From Paractinoplanes brasiliensis (lineage in GTDB: Bacteria; Actinomycetota; Actinomycetes; Mycobacteriales; Micromonosporaceae): a stretch of 64,000 nt of DNA. Below are positions 1 to 8,795 of this stretch, piece by piece. Below the pieces are notes generated by a model. The model was not told where the DNA came from. It searched no databases and was given only the letters and a program-made list of their open reading frames with translations. Numbering within the stretch: the first letter of the stretch is position 1; each line of letters begins with the position of its first letter. The DNA is taken from contig NZ_SNWR01000001.1 in assembly GCF_004362215.1 (NCBI RefSeq), forward strand, positions 5,996,001 through 6,060,000. Direction: 5' to 3'. Both the position numbers and the translations under genes were made by a program.

Positions 1-1
1 C

Positions 2-1276
2 GTCCGCGCCGTCGAGGAGGAACGCCCGGCCGATCGTCGTGCCGCCCTGACCCGGCTGTTCGACTACTACCTGGCCGCAGTGGGCGCGGCCCTGGACACT
101 GTGCATCCCGGGGACGCGCACCGCCGGCCGCCGGCGCCCACGATCGGCACGCCGTTGCCCGCGCTGGGCGAGGAGGACGTCGCCGTGCCGTGGCTCGACA
201 CCGAACGGCCGACCCTGGTGACCATCGCCGCGCACACCGCCACGCACGGCTGGCCCGGTCACACGGTGCGGCTGGCCCGGGCCCTCTTTCGCTATCTCGA
301 CGGCGGTTACTACCACGACGGTCTGACCCTGCACGGGCACGCCGTGCAGGCCGCCCGCCGCCTCGCCGACGGCCCGGCCGAGGCGCACGCCCTGGCCAAC
401 CTGGCCATCGCCTGCATGCGGCTGGGCCGCTACGGGCCGGCGAGCGAACACTCCGAGCAGGCCCTGGAGTTGTTCCGGCGGGCCGGCGACACCGAGGGGC
501 AGGCGCGGGTCGTCGGGAACCTGGGCATCATCGCGAAGCGGGCCGGCGACTATCCGGCGGCGGCGGAGCAGCACCGGCGGGGTCTGGCCCTGTACCGGCT
601 GGTCGGCGATCGCGTCGGGGAGGCCAGCCAGCTGGGCAGCCTCGGACTGCTGGCGCAACGGTCGGGCCGTTACGAGGAGGCCGTCGGGCACTACGCGCGG
701 GCGCTGCCGTTGTGCCGCGAGGTGGGCGACCGGATCGGGGAGGCGCACATGCTGCACGGCCTCGGTGTGGTCGAGGCCAAGGCCGGGGCGTACGGGCCCT
801 CGGACGAGCACCTGCGGCAGGCGCTGGCCCTGCACCGGCAACTCGGCAACCGCGGCGGCGAGGGCGGGGTGCTCGACGAGCTGGGGTCGCTGTACCTGCG
901 CATGGGTGAGCCCGAGCGGGCCGCCGAGCACTACCGGCGGGCGCTGGGCATCTTCCGGGAGCTGGGTGACTCCGACAGCGAGGCGTGGGTGCGCAACGGG
1001 CTCGGCGAGGCGGCCGGGGCCACGGGACATTCGGCCGAGGCCGTGACCCAGCACGCGGCGGCGCACGCCATCGCCGTCGAGATCGGCATGCCGGACCAGC
1101 ACGCCCGTGCCCATGCGGGGCTCGGGCGCGCTCACCGCGCGCTCGGCGACCTTTCCGCCGCGCGGACGCATTACGACCGCGCGGCCGCGCTCTACGGCGG
1201 GCTGGGCTGGCCCGAGGCGAGTGAGCTGCGGGCCGAGGCGGGCGGGCTCGGTGGTGACCCGGGGGCGGGCGCCTGA
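2..1276 (+). CDS. TPR-repeat regulator, 5'-truncated by window edge
   Basis: The frame is open from the first bases of the window, so the gene begins upstream. The visible 424 residues start with a short helix (ERRAALTRLFDYYLA-like pattern), typical of the segment after the ATPase/winged-helix part of AfsR/SARP-type and NB-ARC-TPR regulators. About seven tandem repeats of roughly 40 residues follow, each with the TPR-like pattern of small residues, tyrosine and a G-D dipeptide (for example GDRIGEA and GNRGGEG). This part is a protein-protein or ligand-sensing superhelix. The N-terminal DNA-binding and nucleotide-binding domains expected for the family are outside the window, so the full architecture is inferred. 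It converges on the SCP2 gene with a 4-bp gap. Confidence 0.75.
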   Translation, partial: VRAVEEERPADRRAALTRLFDYYLAAVGAALDTVHPGDAHRRPPAPTIGTPLPALGEEDVAVPWLDTERPTLVTIAAHTATHGWPGHTVRLARALFRYLDGGYYHDGLTLHGHAVQAARRLADGPAEAHALANLAIACMRLGRYGPASEHSEQALELFRRAGDTEGQARVVGNLGIIAKRAGDYPAAAEQHRRGLALYRLVGDRVGEASQLGSLGLLAQRSGRYEEAVGHYARALPLCREVGDRIGEAHMLHGLGVVEAKAGAYGPSDEHLRQALALHRQLGNRGGEGGVLDELGSLYLRMGEPERAAEHYRRALGIFRELGDSDSEAWVRNGLGEAAGATGHSAEAVTQHAAAHAIAVEIGMPDQHARAHAGLGRAHRALGDLSAARTHYDRAAALYGGLGWPEASELRAEAGGLGGDPGAGA

Positions 1277-1280
1277 GCCG

Positions 1281-1616
1281 TCAGAGCAGTTTGCGCAGCT
1301 TGAGCAGGTCGAACGGGTTCGCCTTGACCTTCACCTGGCCGGAGGCCACCGCGCGGGTGACGTCGAGCCGGCCGGCGACCAGGGCGACGAGGTCGTCGCT
1401 GCCGGCGATCAGGGCGATCTTGGCGTTGGGGTCGTCGCCGTCGGCGATGTCGGTCAACAGGCCGCCCGACAGCCGGCCGTGGAAGGCCGTTTCGAGATCG
1501 GGCACGCGGCACGCCAGCGTGCGGTCGAAATCGAGTTTGCCGCGCGTCTCCGCGTTGCGCTCGAGCCGTGCGGCAAGGCCGTGCAGCGCCTGCCGGCACT
1601 CGTCCACCGTGGCCAT
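1281..1616 (-). CDS. SCP2 sterol-carrier-domain protein
   Basis: A 111-residue protein starting at the ATG at 1616. It is a single SCP2-like fold: an N-terminal amphipathic helix, a central sheet (DPNAKIALIAGSDDLVALV), and the C-terminal signature in which VKVKANPFDLLKLRKLL-like residues follow a V-x-S-G-Q-V-K-V-K strand ('vkGdp..ll.l..ll' in the family). SCP2 domains bind lipids or other hydrophobic ligands in a tunnel; the ligand cannot be read from sequence. The length equals one whole domain, so it appears complete. It faces the phasin-like gene divergently across 108 bp that must contain both promoters. Confidence 0.8.
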   Translation of the reverse strand: MATVDECRQALHGLAARLERNAETRGKLDFDRTLACRVPDLETAFHGRLSGGLLTDIADGDDPNAKIALIAGSDDLVALVAGRLDVTRAVASGQVKVKANPFDLLKLRKLL

Positions 1617-1724
1617 CGGACCCCTTTCCTCGCGACATGCGGTCGGCGTACCGCACCGTACCTCACGAACTCCTCCCAACCGCCCGGTAGCGTTGCACCC
1701 GAAGAGCCGCGAGAGGAGCGGAAC

Positions 1725-2684
1725 ATGCCGGACGCATGGCGGGCGTATCTGGAGATGGCGCTCGGACTGACCGAAGCACCACGCAAGCGTGCCCAGAAGG
1801 TGGCGGGCGAACTGGTCAACCGGGGCGGGGCCACGGCCGCGCAGCTGCAGGGGCTGGTCGACGATCTGCTGTCGGCCGGCATGGCCAACCGTGAGGCGCT
1901 CACGAACATCGTGCGCTACGAGGTCGACAAGGCGCTCGGCGTGGTGGGGCTGGCCACCGCCGATGAGGTCACCGAGCTGACCACCCGCGTACGGGATCTG
2001 GAACGTCAGCTCCGGGAGGCCGAGGCGCGGGCGCCGGGCAGCACGCCCAGCGAGGGTGTCGGCGGCGCCCGGGTCGACGAGCCGGCGCCGCTGCCGCGCA
2101 AGACGGTGGCGAAGAAGGCGGTGGCGAAGAAGGCCGCCCCCAACAAGATGCCCTCGGCGGGCACCGGCCCGGCCTCGCCGCCCGCGAACATCGCACCGGT
2201 CGCGGAGCCTGCGGCAAAGGCGGTTCCGGCGGCCAAGGCGGTTCCGGCGACAAAGGCTGCCCCAGCGAAGAAGGCTGCCCCGGCGAACAAGGCGGCCGCC
2301 GCGGAGATGGCGGCTCCCGCGGAAAAGCCGGTGAAGAAGGCCGTGGCAAAGAAGGCGGTGGCCAAAAAGGCGCCCGCCAAGGCCGTTCCGCCGCCCGACG
2401 AGGTGATCCCGGCCGAGGTGCGGGCGACCGCGAAGGCCGCACCGGCCACTGAGCGGGCCGAGTCGCAGGGCGCTCGCCCGGCCCGCAAGACCGCCGCCAG
2501 AAAGGCGGTCGCGAAGAAGACGACCCCGCCCGCCCCGGCCGGCACGGCTGACGCGCCGACCACCCCGGTGAAGGAGGCCGCGGCCGCCACCGAGCTGCCG
2601 CCGGCCAAGAAGGCGCCGGCTCGCAAGGCGGCGCGCAAGGCCGTCGCGCCCTCGTTCGTCGAGCCGCAGAACCCGGAGGCGTAA
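1725..2684 (+). CDS. Phasin/PhaF-like protein with Lys/Ala-rich histone-like tail
   Basis: Starts at the ATG at 1725 after GAGAGGAGCGG. Residues 1-110 form a helical domain (AYLEMALGLTEAPRKRAQK then a coiled-coil TTRVRDLERQLREAEAR), resembling the polyhydroxyalkanoate-granule-associated PhaF/PhaI family and the similar helical domain of actinobacterial relatives. From about residue 125 to the end the chain is Ala/Pro/Lys-rich with repeated KKAVAKKA and AKKA blocks, like histone H1-type tails, so DNA or polyanion binding is likely. The 319-aa length fits an ordinary N-domain plus tail. The downstream 88-aa gene follows after 3 bp and is probably cotranscribed. Function is inferred; no catalytic motif is present. 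Confidence 0.7.
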   Translation: MPDAWRAYLEMALGLTEAPRKRAQKVAGELVNRGGATAAQLQGLVDDLLSAGMANREALTNIVRYEVDKALGVVGLATADEVTELTTRVRDLERQLREAEARAPGSTPSEGVGGARVDEPAPLPRKTVAKKAVAKKAAPNKMPSAGTGPASPPANIAPVAEPAAKAVPAAKAVPATKAAPAKKAAPANKAAAAEMAAPAEKPVKKAVAKKAVAKKAPAKAVPPPDEVIPAEVRATAKAAPATERAESQGARPARKTAARKAVAKKTTPPAPAGTADAPTTPVKEAAAATELPPAKKAPARKAARKAVAPSFVEPQNPEA

Positions 2685-2687
2685 CGG

Positions 2688-2954
2688 ATGACGTTCCCCA
2701 AGCCGGGTCCTCCGCCCGGCGGTTTCCGGCCCGGCCCGCCGCCGTCGCCGCAGCCCGCGCCCGCGGCGGTGAGCCTGCCGCCGGCGGTCGACGAGGCCAC
2801 CGGCCGGATCGTCGAGCAGACCGGGCATCCGGCGGTCGACGAGGTGCTGCGGTCGCTGGCCAACGCCGCCCGTCTGGCCCCGGCCGAGCAGATCGCCGAG
2901 TACGAGGCGGCTCACCAGGTTCTCCAGGAGACCCTGGCGAGCATCGATCGCTGA
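2688..2954 (+). CDS. Small proline-rich conserved protein upstream of tlyA
   Basis: 88 residues, beginning 3 bp after the preceding stop and ending 20 bp before tlyA. The first 30 residues are Pro/Gly-rich. The rest is an acidic helical segment (EATGRIVEQTGHPAVDEVL...AARLAPAEQIAEYEAAHQVLQETL). Small acidic proteins in this position just before tlyA are common in actinobacteria (the Rv1693 position in M. tuberculosis). No function can be assigned; context says it belongs to the tlyA-nadK-recN transcription unit. Confidence 0.65.
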   Translation: MTFPKPGPPPGGFRPGPPPSPQPAPAAVSLPPAVDEATGRIVEQTGHPAVDEVLRSLANAARLAPAEQIAEYEAAHQVLQETLASIDR

Positions 2955-2974
2955 GACATGGACATGAGGAACTG

Positions 2975-3835
2975 ATGGCTCGTCGTGCTCGTCTCGACGC
3001 CGAGCTGGTGCGCCGCAAGCTGGCCCGCTCGCGTGAGCAGGCCGCCACGCTGGTCGAGGCCGGCCGCGTGCAGGTGCGCGGCTCGGTGGCCCGCAAGGTG
3101 GCCGCGATGATCGACCCGGCCGACCCGGTGGTGGTCACCGGCGACGACCCGGCGACCGAGTACGTGTCACGCGGCGGCCACAAGCTGGCCGGCGCGCTGG
3201 CCGCGTTCGGGCCGCGAGGGCTCGCCGTGACCGGCCGCCGCTGCCTGGACGCCGGCGCCTCGACCGGGGGCTTCACCGACGTGCTGCTGCGCGCAGGCGC
3301 CCGGCAGGTGGTGGCGGTCGACGTGGGGTACGGCCAGCTGGCCTGGCCGATCCGCACCGACGAGCGGGTCGTCGTGTTCGAACGCACCAACGTGCGGGCG
3401 ATCACGCCCGAGTCGATCGGCGGCCTCGTCGACCTGACTGTGGCGGATCTCTCGTTCATCTCGTTGCGCCTGGTGCTGCCCGCCCTGGCCGCCTGCACGG
3501 ACACCGGCGGCGATCTCGCGCTGATGGTCAAGCCGCAGTTCGAGGTGGGCAAGGAACGGGTCGGCGCGGGTGGCGTCGTACGGGATTGGCAGTTGCGGGC
3601 CGAAGCCGTGCTCGACGTGGCTCAGGCCGCTGGTGAGCTGGGGCTGGGGGTGGCCGGGGTGGCGGCGAGCCCGTTGCCGGGGCCGAGCGGCAACGTCGAG
3701 TTCTTCGTCTGGTTCCGCCGGGGTGCTCCGGCCGCCGATCGTGCGGAGATCGAAGAAGTGGTCGCCGCCGGGCCCGCGATCAAGGTAGCTTCTGCCGGGC
3801 CGGAGCAGCCGGCAGCCCCCTTGGAGGACACATGA
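2975..3835 (+). CDS. tlyA: 16S/23S rRNA 2'-O-methyltransferase TlyA
   Basis: 286 aa; the ATG at 2975 follows GAGGAACTG. An N-terminal S4 RNA-binding domain (ARRARLDAELVRRKLARSREQ, residues 1-60) is joined to an FtsJ/RrmJ-type SAM methyltransferase domain with the motif I region CLDAGASTGGFTDVLL near residue 90, D-V-x-Y-G-Q-L-A-W after it, and the VKPQFEVGKERVG block that is characteristic of TlyA. In mycobacteria TlyA 2'-O-methylates cytidines in 16S and 23S rRNA and its loss gives capreomycin/viomycin resistance. Its stop overlaps the nadK start by 4 bp (ATGA), indicating translational coupling. Confidence 0.95.
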   Translation: MARRARLDAELVRRKLARSREQAATLVEAGRVQVRGSVARKVAAMIDPADPVVVTGDDPATEYVSRGGHKLAGALAAFGPRGLAVTGRRCLDAGASTGGFTDVLLRAGARQVVAVDVGYGQLAWPIRTDERVVVFERTNVRAITPESIGGLVDLTVADLSFISLRLVLPALAACTDTGGDLALMVKPQFEVGKERVGAGGVVRDWQLRAEAVLDVAQAAGELGLGVAGVAASPLPGPSGNVEFFVWFRRGAPAADRAEIEEVVAAGPAIKVASAGPEQPAAPLEDT

Positions 3836-4725
3836 CGCGCTCGGCCCTGCTGGTCACGCACACCGGCCGGCGGCAGAGCACCCAGCACGCGCGTACGGTG
3901 GCGCGTGACCTGCTGGCGGCCGGTTTCGAGGTGCGGGTCATCGCCGAGGAGGTGGCCGATCTCGACCTGCCGCCCGAGGTGACCACGGTGGAGGGCCCGA
4001 CGCCGGCGGCGGCCGAGGGCGTCGAGATCGTGCTGGCGATGGGCGGCGACGGCACGTTCCTGCGCGCCGCCGAGCTGGCCCGCCCGGTCAAGGCCCCGCT
4101 GCTCGGCATCAACCTGGGCAAGGTCGGGTTCCTGGCCGAGGCCGAGATCGACCACCTCGACGAGGCCGTTCAGGACGTCGTCGACGGCGCGTACAAGGTG
4201 GACGAGCGCCTGACGCTGGAGGTGCGGGCCGAGTACGGCGGCCGCGTGATCGCCGAGTCGTGGGCGCTCAACGAGGTCAGCGTCGAGAAGGGGCAGCGGG
4301 CCCAGATGCTCGAGTTGCTGGTCGACGTCGACGGCCGCCCGCTGGCCCGGTACGGCTGCGACGGCGTGGTCTGCGCGACGCCGACCGGTTCGACGGCGTA
4401 CGCGTTCTCGGCCGGCGGCCCGGTGGTGTGGCCCGAGGTCGAGGCGCTGCTGCTGGTGCCGATCAGCGCGCACGCGTTGTTCAGCAAGCCGTTGGTGACC
4501 GCGCCGACGTCGTCGTTCGCGTTGACGGTCGACCCTTACACCTCTTTCGCGGTGCTCTGCTGTGACGGTCGCCGCACCTGGGATCTGCCGCCGGGGGCCA
4601 AGGTCACCGTCGAGCGCGGCGAGCTGCCCGTACGGCTGGTTCGCCTGCAACCGCGGCCATTCACCGACGTGCTCGTGGCCAAGTTCGCGCTCCCGGTGGA
4701 GGGGTGGCGCGGCAGCAAGCGGTGA
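3832..4725 (+). CDS. nadK: NAD kinase
   Basis: 297 aa; ATG at 3832 behind TTGGAGGACAC. It shows the family hallmarks: GGDGTFLRAAE (diphosphate-binding GGDG motif, about residue 67), LGINLGKVGFLAE, and the NE/D motif region followed by GCDGVVCATPTGSTAYAFSAGGPVVWP. NAD kinase phosphorylates NAD+ to NADP+ using ATP or polyphosphate in the cytosol. It is coupled to tlyA by a 4-bp overlap. recN follows after 44 bp, as in M. tuberculosis. Confidence 0.96.
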   Translation: MTRSALLVTHTGRRQSTQHARTVARDLLAAGFEVRVIAEEVADLDLPPEVTTVEGPTPAAAEGVEIVLAMGGDGTFLRAAELARPVKAPLLGINLGKVGFLAEAEIDHLDEAVQDVVDGAYKVDERLTLEVRAEYGGRVIAESWALNEVSVEKGQRAQMLELLVDVDGRPLARYGCDGVVCATPTGSTAYAFSAGGPVVWPEVEALLLVPISAHALFSKPLVTAPTSSFALTVDPYTSFAVLCCDGRRTWDLPPGAKVTVERGELPVRLVRLQPRPFTDVLVAKFALPVEGWRGSKR

Positions 4726-4769
4726 CCACCGGTGGGCAAATGTCGGGGGGCACCGATACTGTCTGCCCT

Positions 4770-6500
4770 GTGCTGGAGGAACTGCGCATCACCGGGCTCG
4801 GCGTCATCGACGACACGACGCTGCGGCTGACGGCGGGCATGAACGTGATCACCGGTGAGACCGGTGCCGGGAAAACCATGGTGGTGACCGGTCTGGGCCT
4901 GCTGTTCGGCGGCCGGGCCGACGCCGGGCGGGTGCGCGCCGATCCGGGCCGCGCGGTGGTCGAGGGCCGGCTGCGCCTGGGCGGCAAACTGGCCGGCGAG
5001 GTGGCGACCCGGGTGTCCGACGCCGGTGGCGAGGTCGACGACGACGGTTCGGTGCTGCTGAGCCGCACGGTCACCATCGAGGGCCGGTCCCGGGCCCACG
5101 TGGGCGGCCGCAGCATGCCGGTGTCGATGCTGACCGACCTGGGTGAGCGGGTGCTGGCCGTGCACGGCCAGTCCGACCAGCTGCGCCTGCTGCGCCCGGC
5201 CGAGCAGCGGGCCGCGCTCGACCGGTTCGCCGGCCCCGAGCACGAGAAACTGCTCGACACCTATCGCGAGGCGTTCACCCGCTGGCGGGCCGTGGCCGAC
5301 GATCTGGCCGACCGCCGCCGTAACGCGCGGGCCCGCTCGCAGGAGGCCGACCTGCTCAAGCTCGGCCTCGACGAGATCAGCCGGGTCGACCCGCAGCCCG
5401 GTGAGGACGACGAGCTGCGTAACGAGGTGCAGCGCCTCGAGCACGCCGAGGGCTTGCGGGTCGCCGCCGCGCTGGCGGCCCAGGCCCTGGCCGGCGGGGT
5501 CGAGGTCACTGAGGAGACGCCCGACGCCACTCAGCTGCTGGGCACGGCCCGGCGCACGCTCGAGGCGCAGGCCCAGGTCGACCCGATGCTGGGCGAGCTG
5601 GCCGGGCGCATCGAGGAAGCCGCGACCCTGGTCGGTGACGTCTCGTCCGAGCTGTCGGCCTATCTGAGCAGCCTCGACGCCGACCCTGCCCGCCTCGAGC
5701 AGATCTACGAGCGCCGCGCCGCCCTGCGCGGGCTCACGCGCAAGTACGCCGACGACGTCGAGGGCGTCATCGCCTGGGCCGAGCAGGCGCGCGCCAAACT
5801 GGCCGTGCTCGACTCGTCCGACGAGCTGCTCGACGAGCTCGACAAGGAACGCCGCCGGCTCGAGGCTCAGGTGACCGAGCTGGCGGCCCGGCTCACCGAG
5901 GCGCGGGCCGAGGCGGCAGGCCGGTTCAGCGAGGCGGTCAGCGTCGAGCTGGCGGGCCTGGCCATGCCGCACGCCCGGGTCGAGGTCGCCGTGGTGCCGC
6001 GCGCGGTCGGCAAGGACGAGCCGCCGATGGGCCCGGACGGCGCCGACGAGGTCGAGCTGCGGCTGCTGGCCCATCCGGGCGCCCCGTCGCTGCCGCTGCA
6101 GAAGGGCGCCTCCGGTGGCGAGCTGTCCCGGGTGATGCTGGCGATCGAGGTGGTGTTCGCCGGCGCCGGTGGCCCCGAGACGCTGGTCTTCGACGAGGTC
6201 GACTCGGGGGTGGGCGGCACGGCCGCGGTCGAGATCGGCAAGCGCCTCGCGCGGCTCGCGCGCACCCACCAGGTGCTGGTGGTGACCCACCTGCCGCAGG
6301 TGGCCGCGTTCGCCGACCGCCACCTCGTGGTGGCCAAGGACACCGGCGGCGCGATCACCACCAGCGGGGTGCGGGTGGTCGAGGAGACCGAGCGTGCCCG
6401 GGAGCTCTCGCGCATGCTGGCGGGATTGCCCGATTCCGATCTCGGCATCGCCCACGCGGAGGAACTGCTGGCGGTGGCCGGGCGTGAGAAGAGGGCCTGA
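4770..6500 (+). CDS. recN: DNA repair ATPase RecN
   Basis: SMC-like double-strand-break repair protein. From the GTG at 4770 it is 576 aa; this start is chosen because RecN proteins begin directly with the LEELRITGLGVID strand. An in-frame ATG at 4704 overlapping nadK would add 22 unrelated residues. Walker A GETGAGKT is at residues 29-36, a long coiled-coil middle runs about 160-370, the ABC signature ASGGELSRVMLA lies near 447, and Walker B TLVFDEVDSGVGG near 470. RecN tethers broken DNA ends ahead of RecA-dependent repair. Confidence 0.94.
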   Translation: MLEELRITGLGVIDDTTLRLTAGMNVITGETGAGKTMVVTGLGLLFGGRADAGRVRADPGRAVVEGRLRLGGKLAGEVATRVSDAGGEVDDDGSVLLSRTVTIEGRSRAHVGGRSMPVSMLTDLGERVLAVHGQSDQLRLLRPAEQRAALDRFAGPEHEKLLDTYREAFTRWRAVADDLADRRRNARARSQEADLLKLGLDEISRVDPQPGEDDELRNEVQRLEHAEGLRVAAALAAQALAGGVEVTEETPDATQLLGTARRTLEAQAQVDPMLGELAGRIEEAATLVGDVSSELSAYLSSLDADPARLEQIYERRAALRGLTRKYADDVEGVIAWAEQARAKLAVLDSSDELLDELDKERRRLEAQVTELAARLTEARAEAAGRFSEAVSVELAGLAMPHARVEVAVVPRAVGKDEPPMGPDGADEVELRLLAHPGAPSLPLQKGASGGELSRVMLAIEVVFAGAGGPETLVFDEVDSGVGGTAAVEIGKRLARLARTHQVLVVTHLPQVAAFADRHLVVAKDTGGAITTSGVRVVEETERARELSRMLAGLPDSDLGIAHAEELLAVAGREKRA

Positions 6501-6510
6501 GCAGGCAATT

Positions 6511-6559
6511 CGGTCATGTCCCCATGACCGGCAGGAACGAGTGGGGCAAATGCCCCTTT
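6511..6559. terminator. Two short hairpins after recN
   Basis: A perfect 8-bp inverted repeat CGGTCATG/CATGACCG with a 4-nt loop occupies 6511-6530. A second small stem GGGGC/GCCCC with an AAAT loop (6543-6556) is followed by TTTA. The T-tract is weak, so this may be an attenuator or an RNA-stability structure rather than a strong intrinsic terminator. It sits between recN and steA. Confidence 0.4.
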
Positions 6560-6621
6560 AGTGGGTGAGATCGCGCATGTCGCGTGCCAGGCGCGTGATT
6601 CGGCATGTCAGGATGGCCGTG

Positions 6622-7800
6622 ATGCGACTTCCCACCTTGCGCCGCGCGCGGAGCACCGATCCCGATGCCCTCGCCGGCACCGCCCGCCTCGACCGCCGGA
6701 CCAAGCGTCTGACCGGCCGGCTGCGCCCCGGCGACATCGCCGTGATCGACCACGTCGACATCGACCGGGTGGCCGCCGACGCGCTGGTCGCCGTCGGGGT
6801 CGCCGCCGTGCTCAACGCGAAGCCGTCGATCTCGGGCCGTTACCCCAATCTCGGCCCCGAGGTGCTGATCAAGAACGGCGTCGTGCTGATCGACGACTTC
6901 GGCGAGGAGATCTTCGAGCGGCTGAGCGAGGGCGACTCGGTGGTCATCGAGGGCGACACCGTGCTGCTCGACGGCGAGGCGGTCGGCACCGGTGTCCGGC
7001 AGGACGCCGAGACCGTGGCCCGCTCGATGGCCGATGCCCGCGAGGGCCTGTCGGTGCAGCTCGAGGCGTTCGCCGCCAACACCATGGACTACTTGAAGCA
7101 GGAGCGTGAGCTGCTGCTCGACGGCGTCGGCGTGCCCGACGTGCGTACCCGGATCGCCGGCCGGCACGTGCTGATCGTCGTGCGGGGCTATGACTACAAG
7201 GACGATCTCGACGTCCTGCGGCCCTACATCCACGAGTACAAGCCCGTGCTGATCGGGGTCGACGGCGGCGCCGACGCGCTGGTCGAGTCCGGGTACACCC
7301 CCGACATGATCATCGGGGACATGGACTCGGTCACCGACGACGTGCTGCGCTGCGGGGCCGAGGTGGTCGTGCACGCCTATCCCGACGGCCGGGCCCCCGG
7401 TCTCGAACGGGTGCACAAGCTCGACGTGGCCGCGCTGACCTTCCCGGCCGCCGCCACCAGTGAAGACCTGGCGATGCTGCTGGCCGACGACAAGGGCGCC
7501 ACCCTGATCGTGGCGGTGGGCACCCACGCCAACCTGGTCGAGTTCCTCGACAAGGGGCGCGGCGGCATGGCCTCGACGTTCCTGACCCGGCTCAAGGTCG
7601 GTGGCAAGCTGGTCGACGCCAAAGGGGTGAGCCGGCTCTACAAGCAGAACATCTCCGGCTCGGCCCTGCTGCTGCTCGTGCTCTCGGCGACCGCCGCGAT
7701 GGCGTCGGCGGTGGCCGTCTCCACGGTCGGCAAGGCGTACCTGACCGTGGTTTCCGAGTGGTGGGACAATCTGGTCTTCCAGCTCGGCCATCTTTTCTGA
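6622..7800 (+). CDS. steA: Cytokinetic-ring protein SteA (TPK-fold, membrane-anchored)
   Basis: 392 aa from the ATG at 6622, which has AGGA 8 nt upstream. Longer in-frame starts from 6565 are possible but lack a Shine-Dalgarno. The sequence matches the Rv1697/SteA family: the N-terminal RPGDIAVIDHVDIDRVAADAL region, SGRYPNLGPEVL, and a thiamin-pyrophosphokinase-like domain with GVDGGADALVESGYTPDMII and GDMDSV near residues 215-240. A single C-terminal transmembrane helix (SALLLLVLSATAAMASAVAV) follows. In Corynebacterium SteA works with SteB at the septum and influences RipA-dependent cell separation. It is followed 16 bp later by steB, supporting a conserved pair. Confidence 0.9.
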   Translation: MRLPTLRRARSTDPDALAGTARLDRRTKRLTGRLRPGDIAVIDHVDIDRVAADALVAVGVAAVLNAKPSISGRYPNLGPEVLIKNGVVLIDDFGEEIFERLSEGDSVVIEGDTVLLDGEAVGTGVRQDAETVARSMADAREGLSVQLEAFAANTMDYLKQERELLLDGVGVPDVRTRIAGRHVLIVVRGYDYKDDLDVLRPYIHEYKPVLIGVDGGADALVESGYTPDMIIGDMDSVTDDVLRCGAEVVVHAYPDGRAPGLERVHKLDVAALTFPAAATSEDLAMLLADDKGATLIVAVGTHANLVEFLDKGRGGMASTFLTRLKVGGKLVDAKGVSRLYKQNISGSALLLLVLSATAAMASAVAVSTVGKAYLTVVSEWWDNLVFQLGHLF

Positions 7801-7816
7801 CTACGGGGCTTTCGTC

Positions 7817-8770
7817 GTGATCAACTTCCGGTACCACGTGGTGTCGCTCACCGCGGTCTTCCTGGCCCTGGCCATCGGCCTGGTCGTGGGCACCGCCGCG
7901 CTCAACGGTCCGTTGGCCGACAACCTCAAGAGCCAGATCACCGCCCTCAACAAGGACCTGTCCAACAAGCGCGACGAGATCAACCAGTACCGCGACGAGA
8001 TCAACCGCAGCCAGGAGTTCGCCACCGAGATCGCGCCGACCGTGCTCAACGGCAAGCTGGCCGGTCGCAAGCTGGCCGTGCTGGCGCTGCCCGGCACCGA
8101 CCAGTACGCCGACAAGGTGATCTCGATGCTGACCGTCGCAGGCGCCACGATCACGGCGAAGGTCACCGTGCAGGACAAGTTCTTCGACCCGGCCGTCGGG
8201 CTCGAACTGCTCGACCTGGCCAGCGAGACGTCGCAGCCGACGATCAGCACCAGCGAGCTGCCGGTCAACAGCGACGGCGTCGAGACGGCCAGCGCCCAGC
8301 TCGCCCTCGCGCTGCTGCAGCGGCCCACCCTGGCCGGCGCGCCCCCGGCCACCCAGCCCGCCCCCGGTGACGTGACGGCGGTGCTGACCGCGTACAGCAA
8401 GGCCAGCTACATCGAGGTCGACGACAAGGCCACCGGCGGCGCCGAGGCCACCGTGATGATCACCGGGGCGCCCGCCGTCGACAAGGACGCCGCGAAGAAG
8501 GCCCAGTCGCTGGTCACCATGGCCACCCAGTTCAGCAACGAACGCCGCCTGGTGATCGCCGGGGTCGGCGTGGGCGACGGCAACGTGATCTCGGCCGTGC
8601 GCGGCGACCCGACCCTGGTCAAAAAGATCTCCACGGTGGACAACGCCAGCACCGCCGACGGGCAGGTCGCGGCGGCCATGGCCACCGTCGAGCGGGTGGC
8701 CGACGACAAGACCGGCCACTACGGGCTGGCCGCCGGCGCGGCGTCGCTGGTGCCCAAGGCCGCCTCCTGA
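7817..8770 (+). CDS. steB: SteB/MctB-family outer-envelope protein
   Basis: 317 aa starting at a GTG that gives the family's invariant MINFRYHVVSLTAVFLALAIGLVVGT N-terminal membrane helix. A coiled-coil (residues about 35-75) and an extracytoplasmic alpha/beta domain ending in GHYGLAAGAASLVPKAAS follow. The family was named for mycobacterial copper transport (MctB, Rv1698). In Corynebacterium the orthologue, SteB, partners SteA in cytokinesis. The adjacency to steA favours the division role, and copper transport is not supported by any local metal gene. Confidence 0.9.
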   Translation: MINFRYHVVSLTAVFLALAIGLVVGTAALNGPLADNLKSQITALNKDLSNKRDEINQYRDEINRSQEFATEIAPTVLNGKLAGRKLAVLALPGTDQYADKVISMLTVAGATITAKVTVQDKFFDPAVGLELLDLASETSQPTISTSELPVNSDGVETASAQLALALLQRPTLAGAPPATQPAPGDVTAVLTAYSKASYIEVDDKATGGAEATVMITGAPAVDKDAAKKAQSLVTMATQFSNERRLVIAGVGVGDGNVISAVRGDPTLVKKISTVDNASTADGQVAAAMATVERVADDKTGHYGLAAGAASLVPKAAS

Positions 8771-8795
8771 CGCCGGGTCTCTAGACTTCCCAGCC

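Noticed and set aside
1281..2915. Long minus-strand frame of over 500 codons covering the phasin-like gene
   Set aside because: Arg/Gly-rich antisense shadow of a high-GC plus-strand gene; only its last 111 codons (SCP2 protein) look like a real family.
4536..6455. 639-codon minus-strand frame opposite recN
   Set aside because: Composition (His/Gly/Arg/Gln-rich) is typical of antisense GC-rich DNA; recN is unambiguous on the plus strand.
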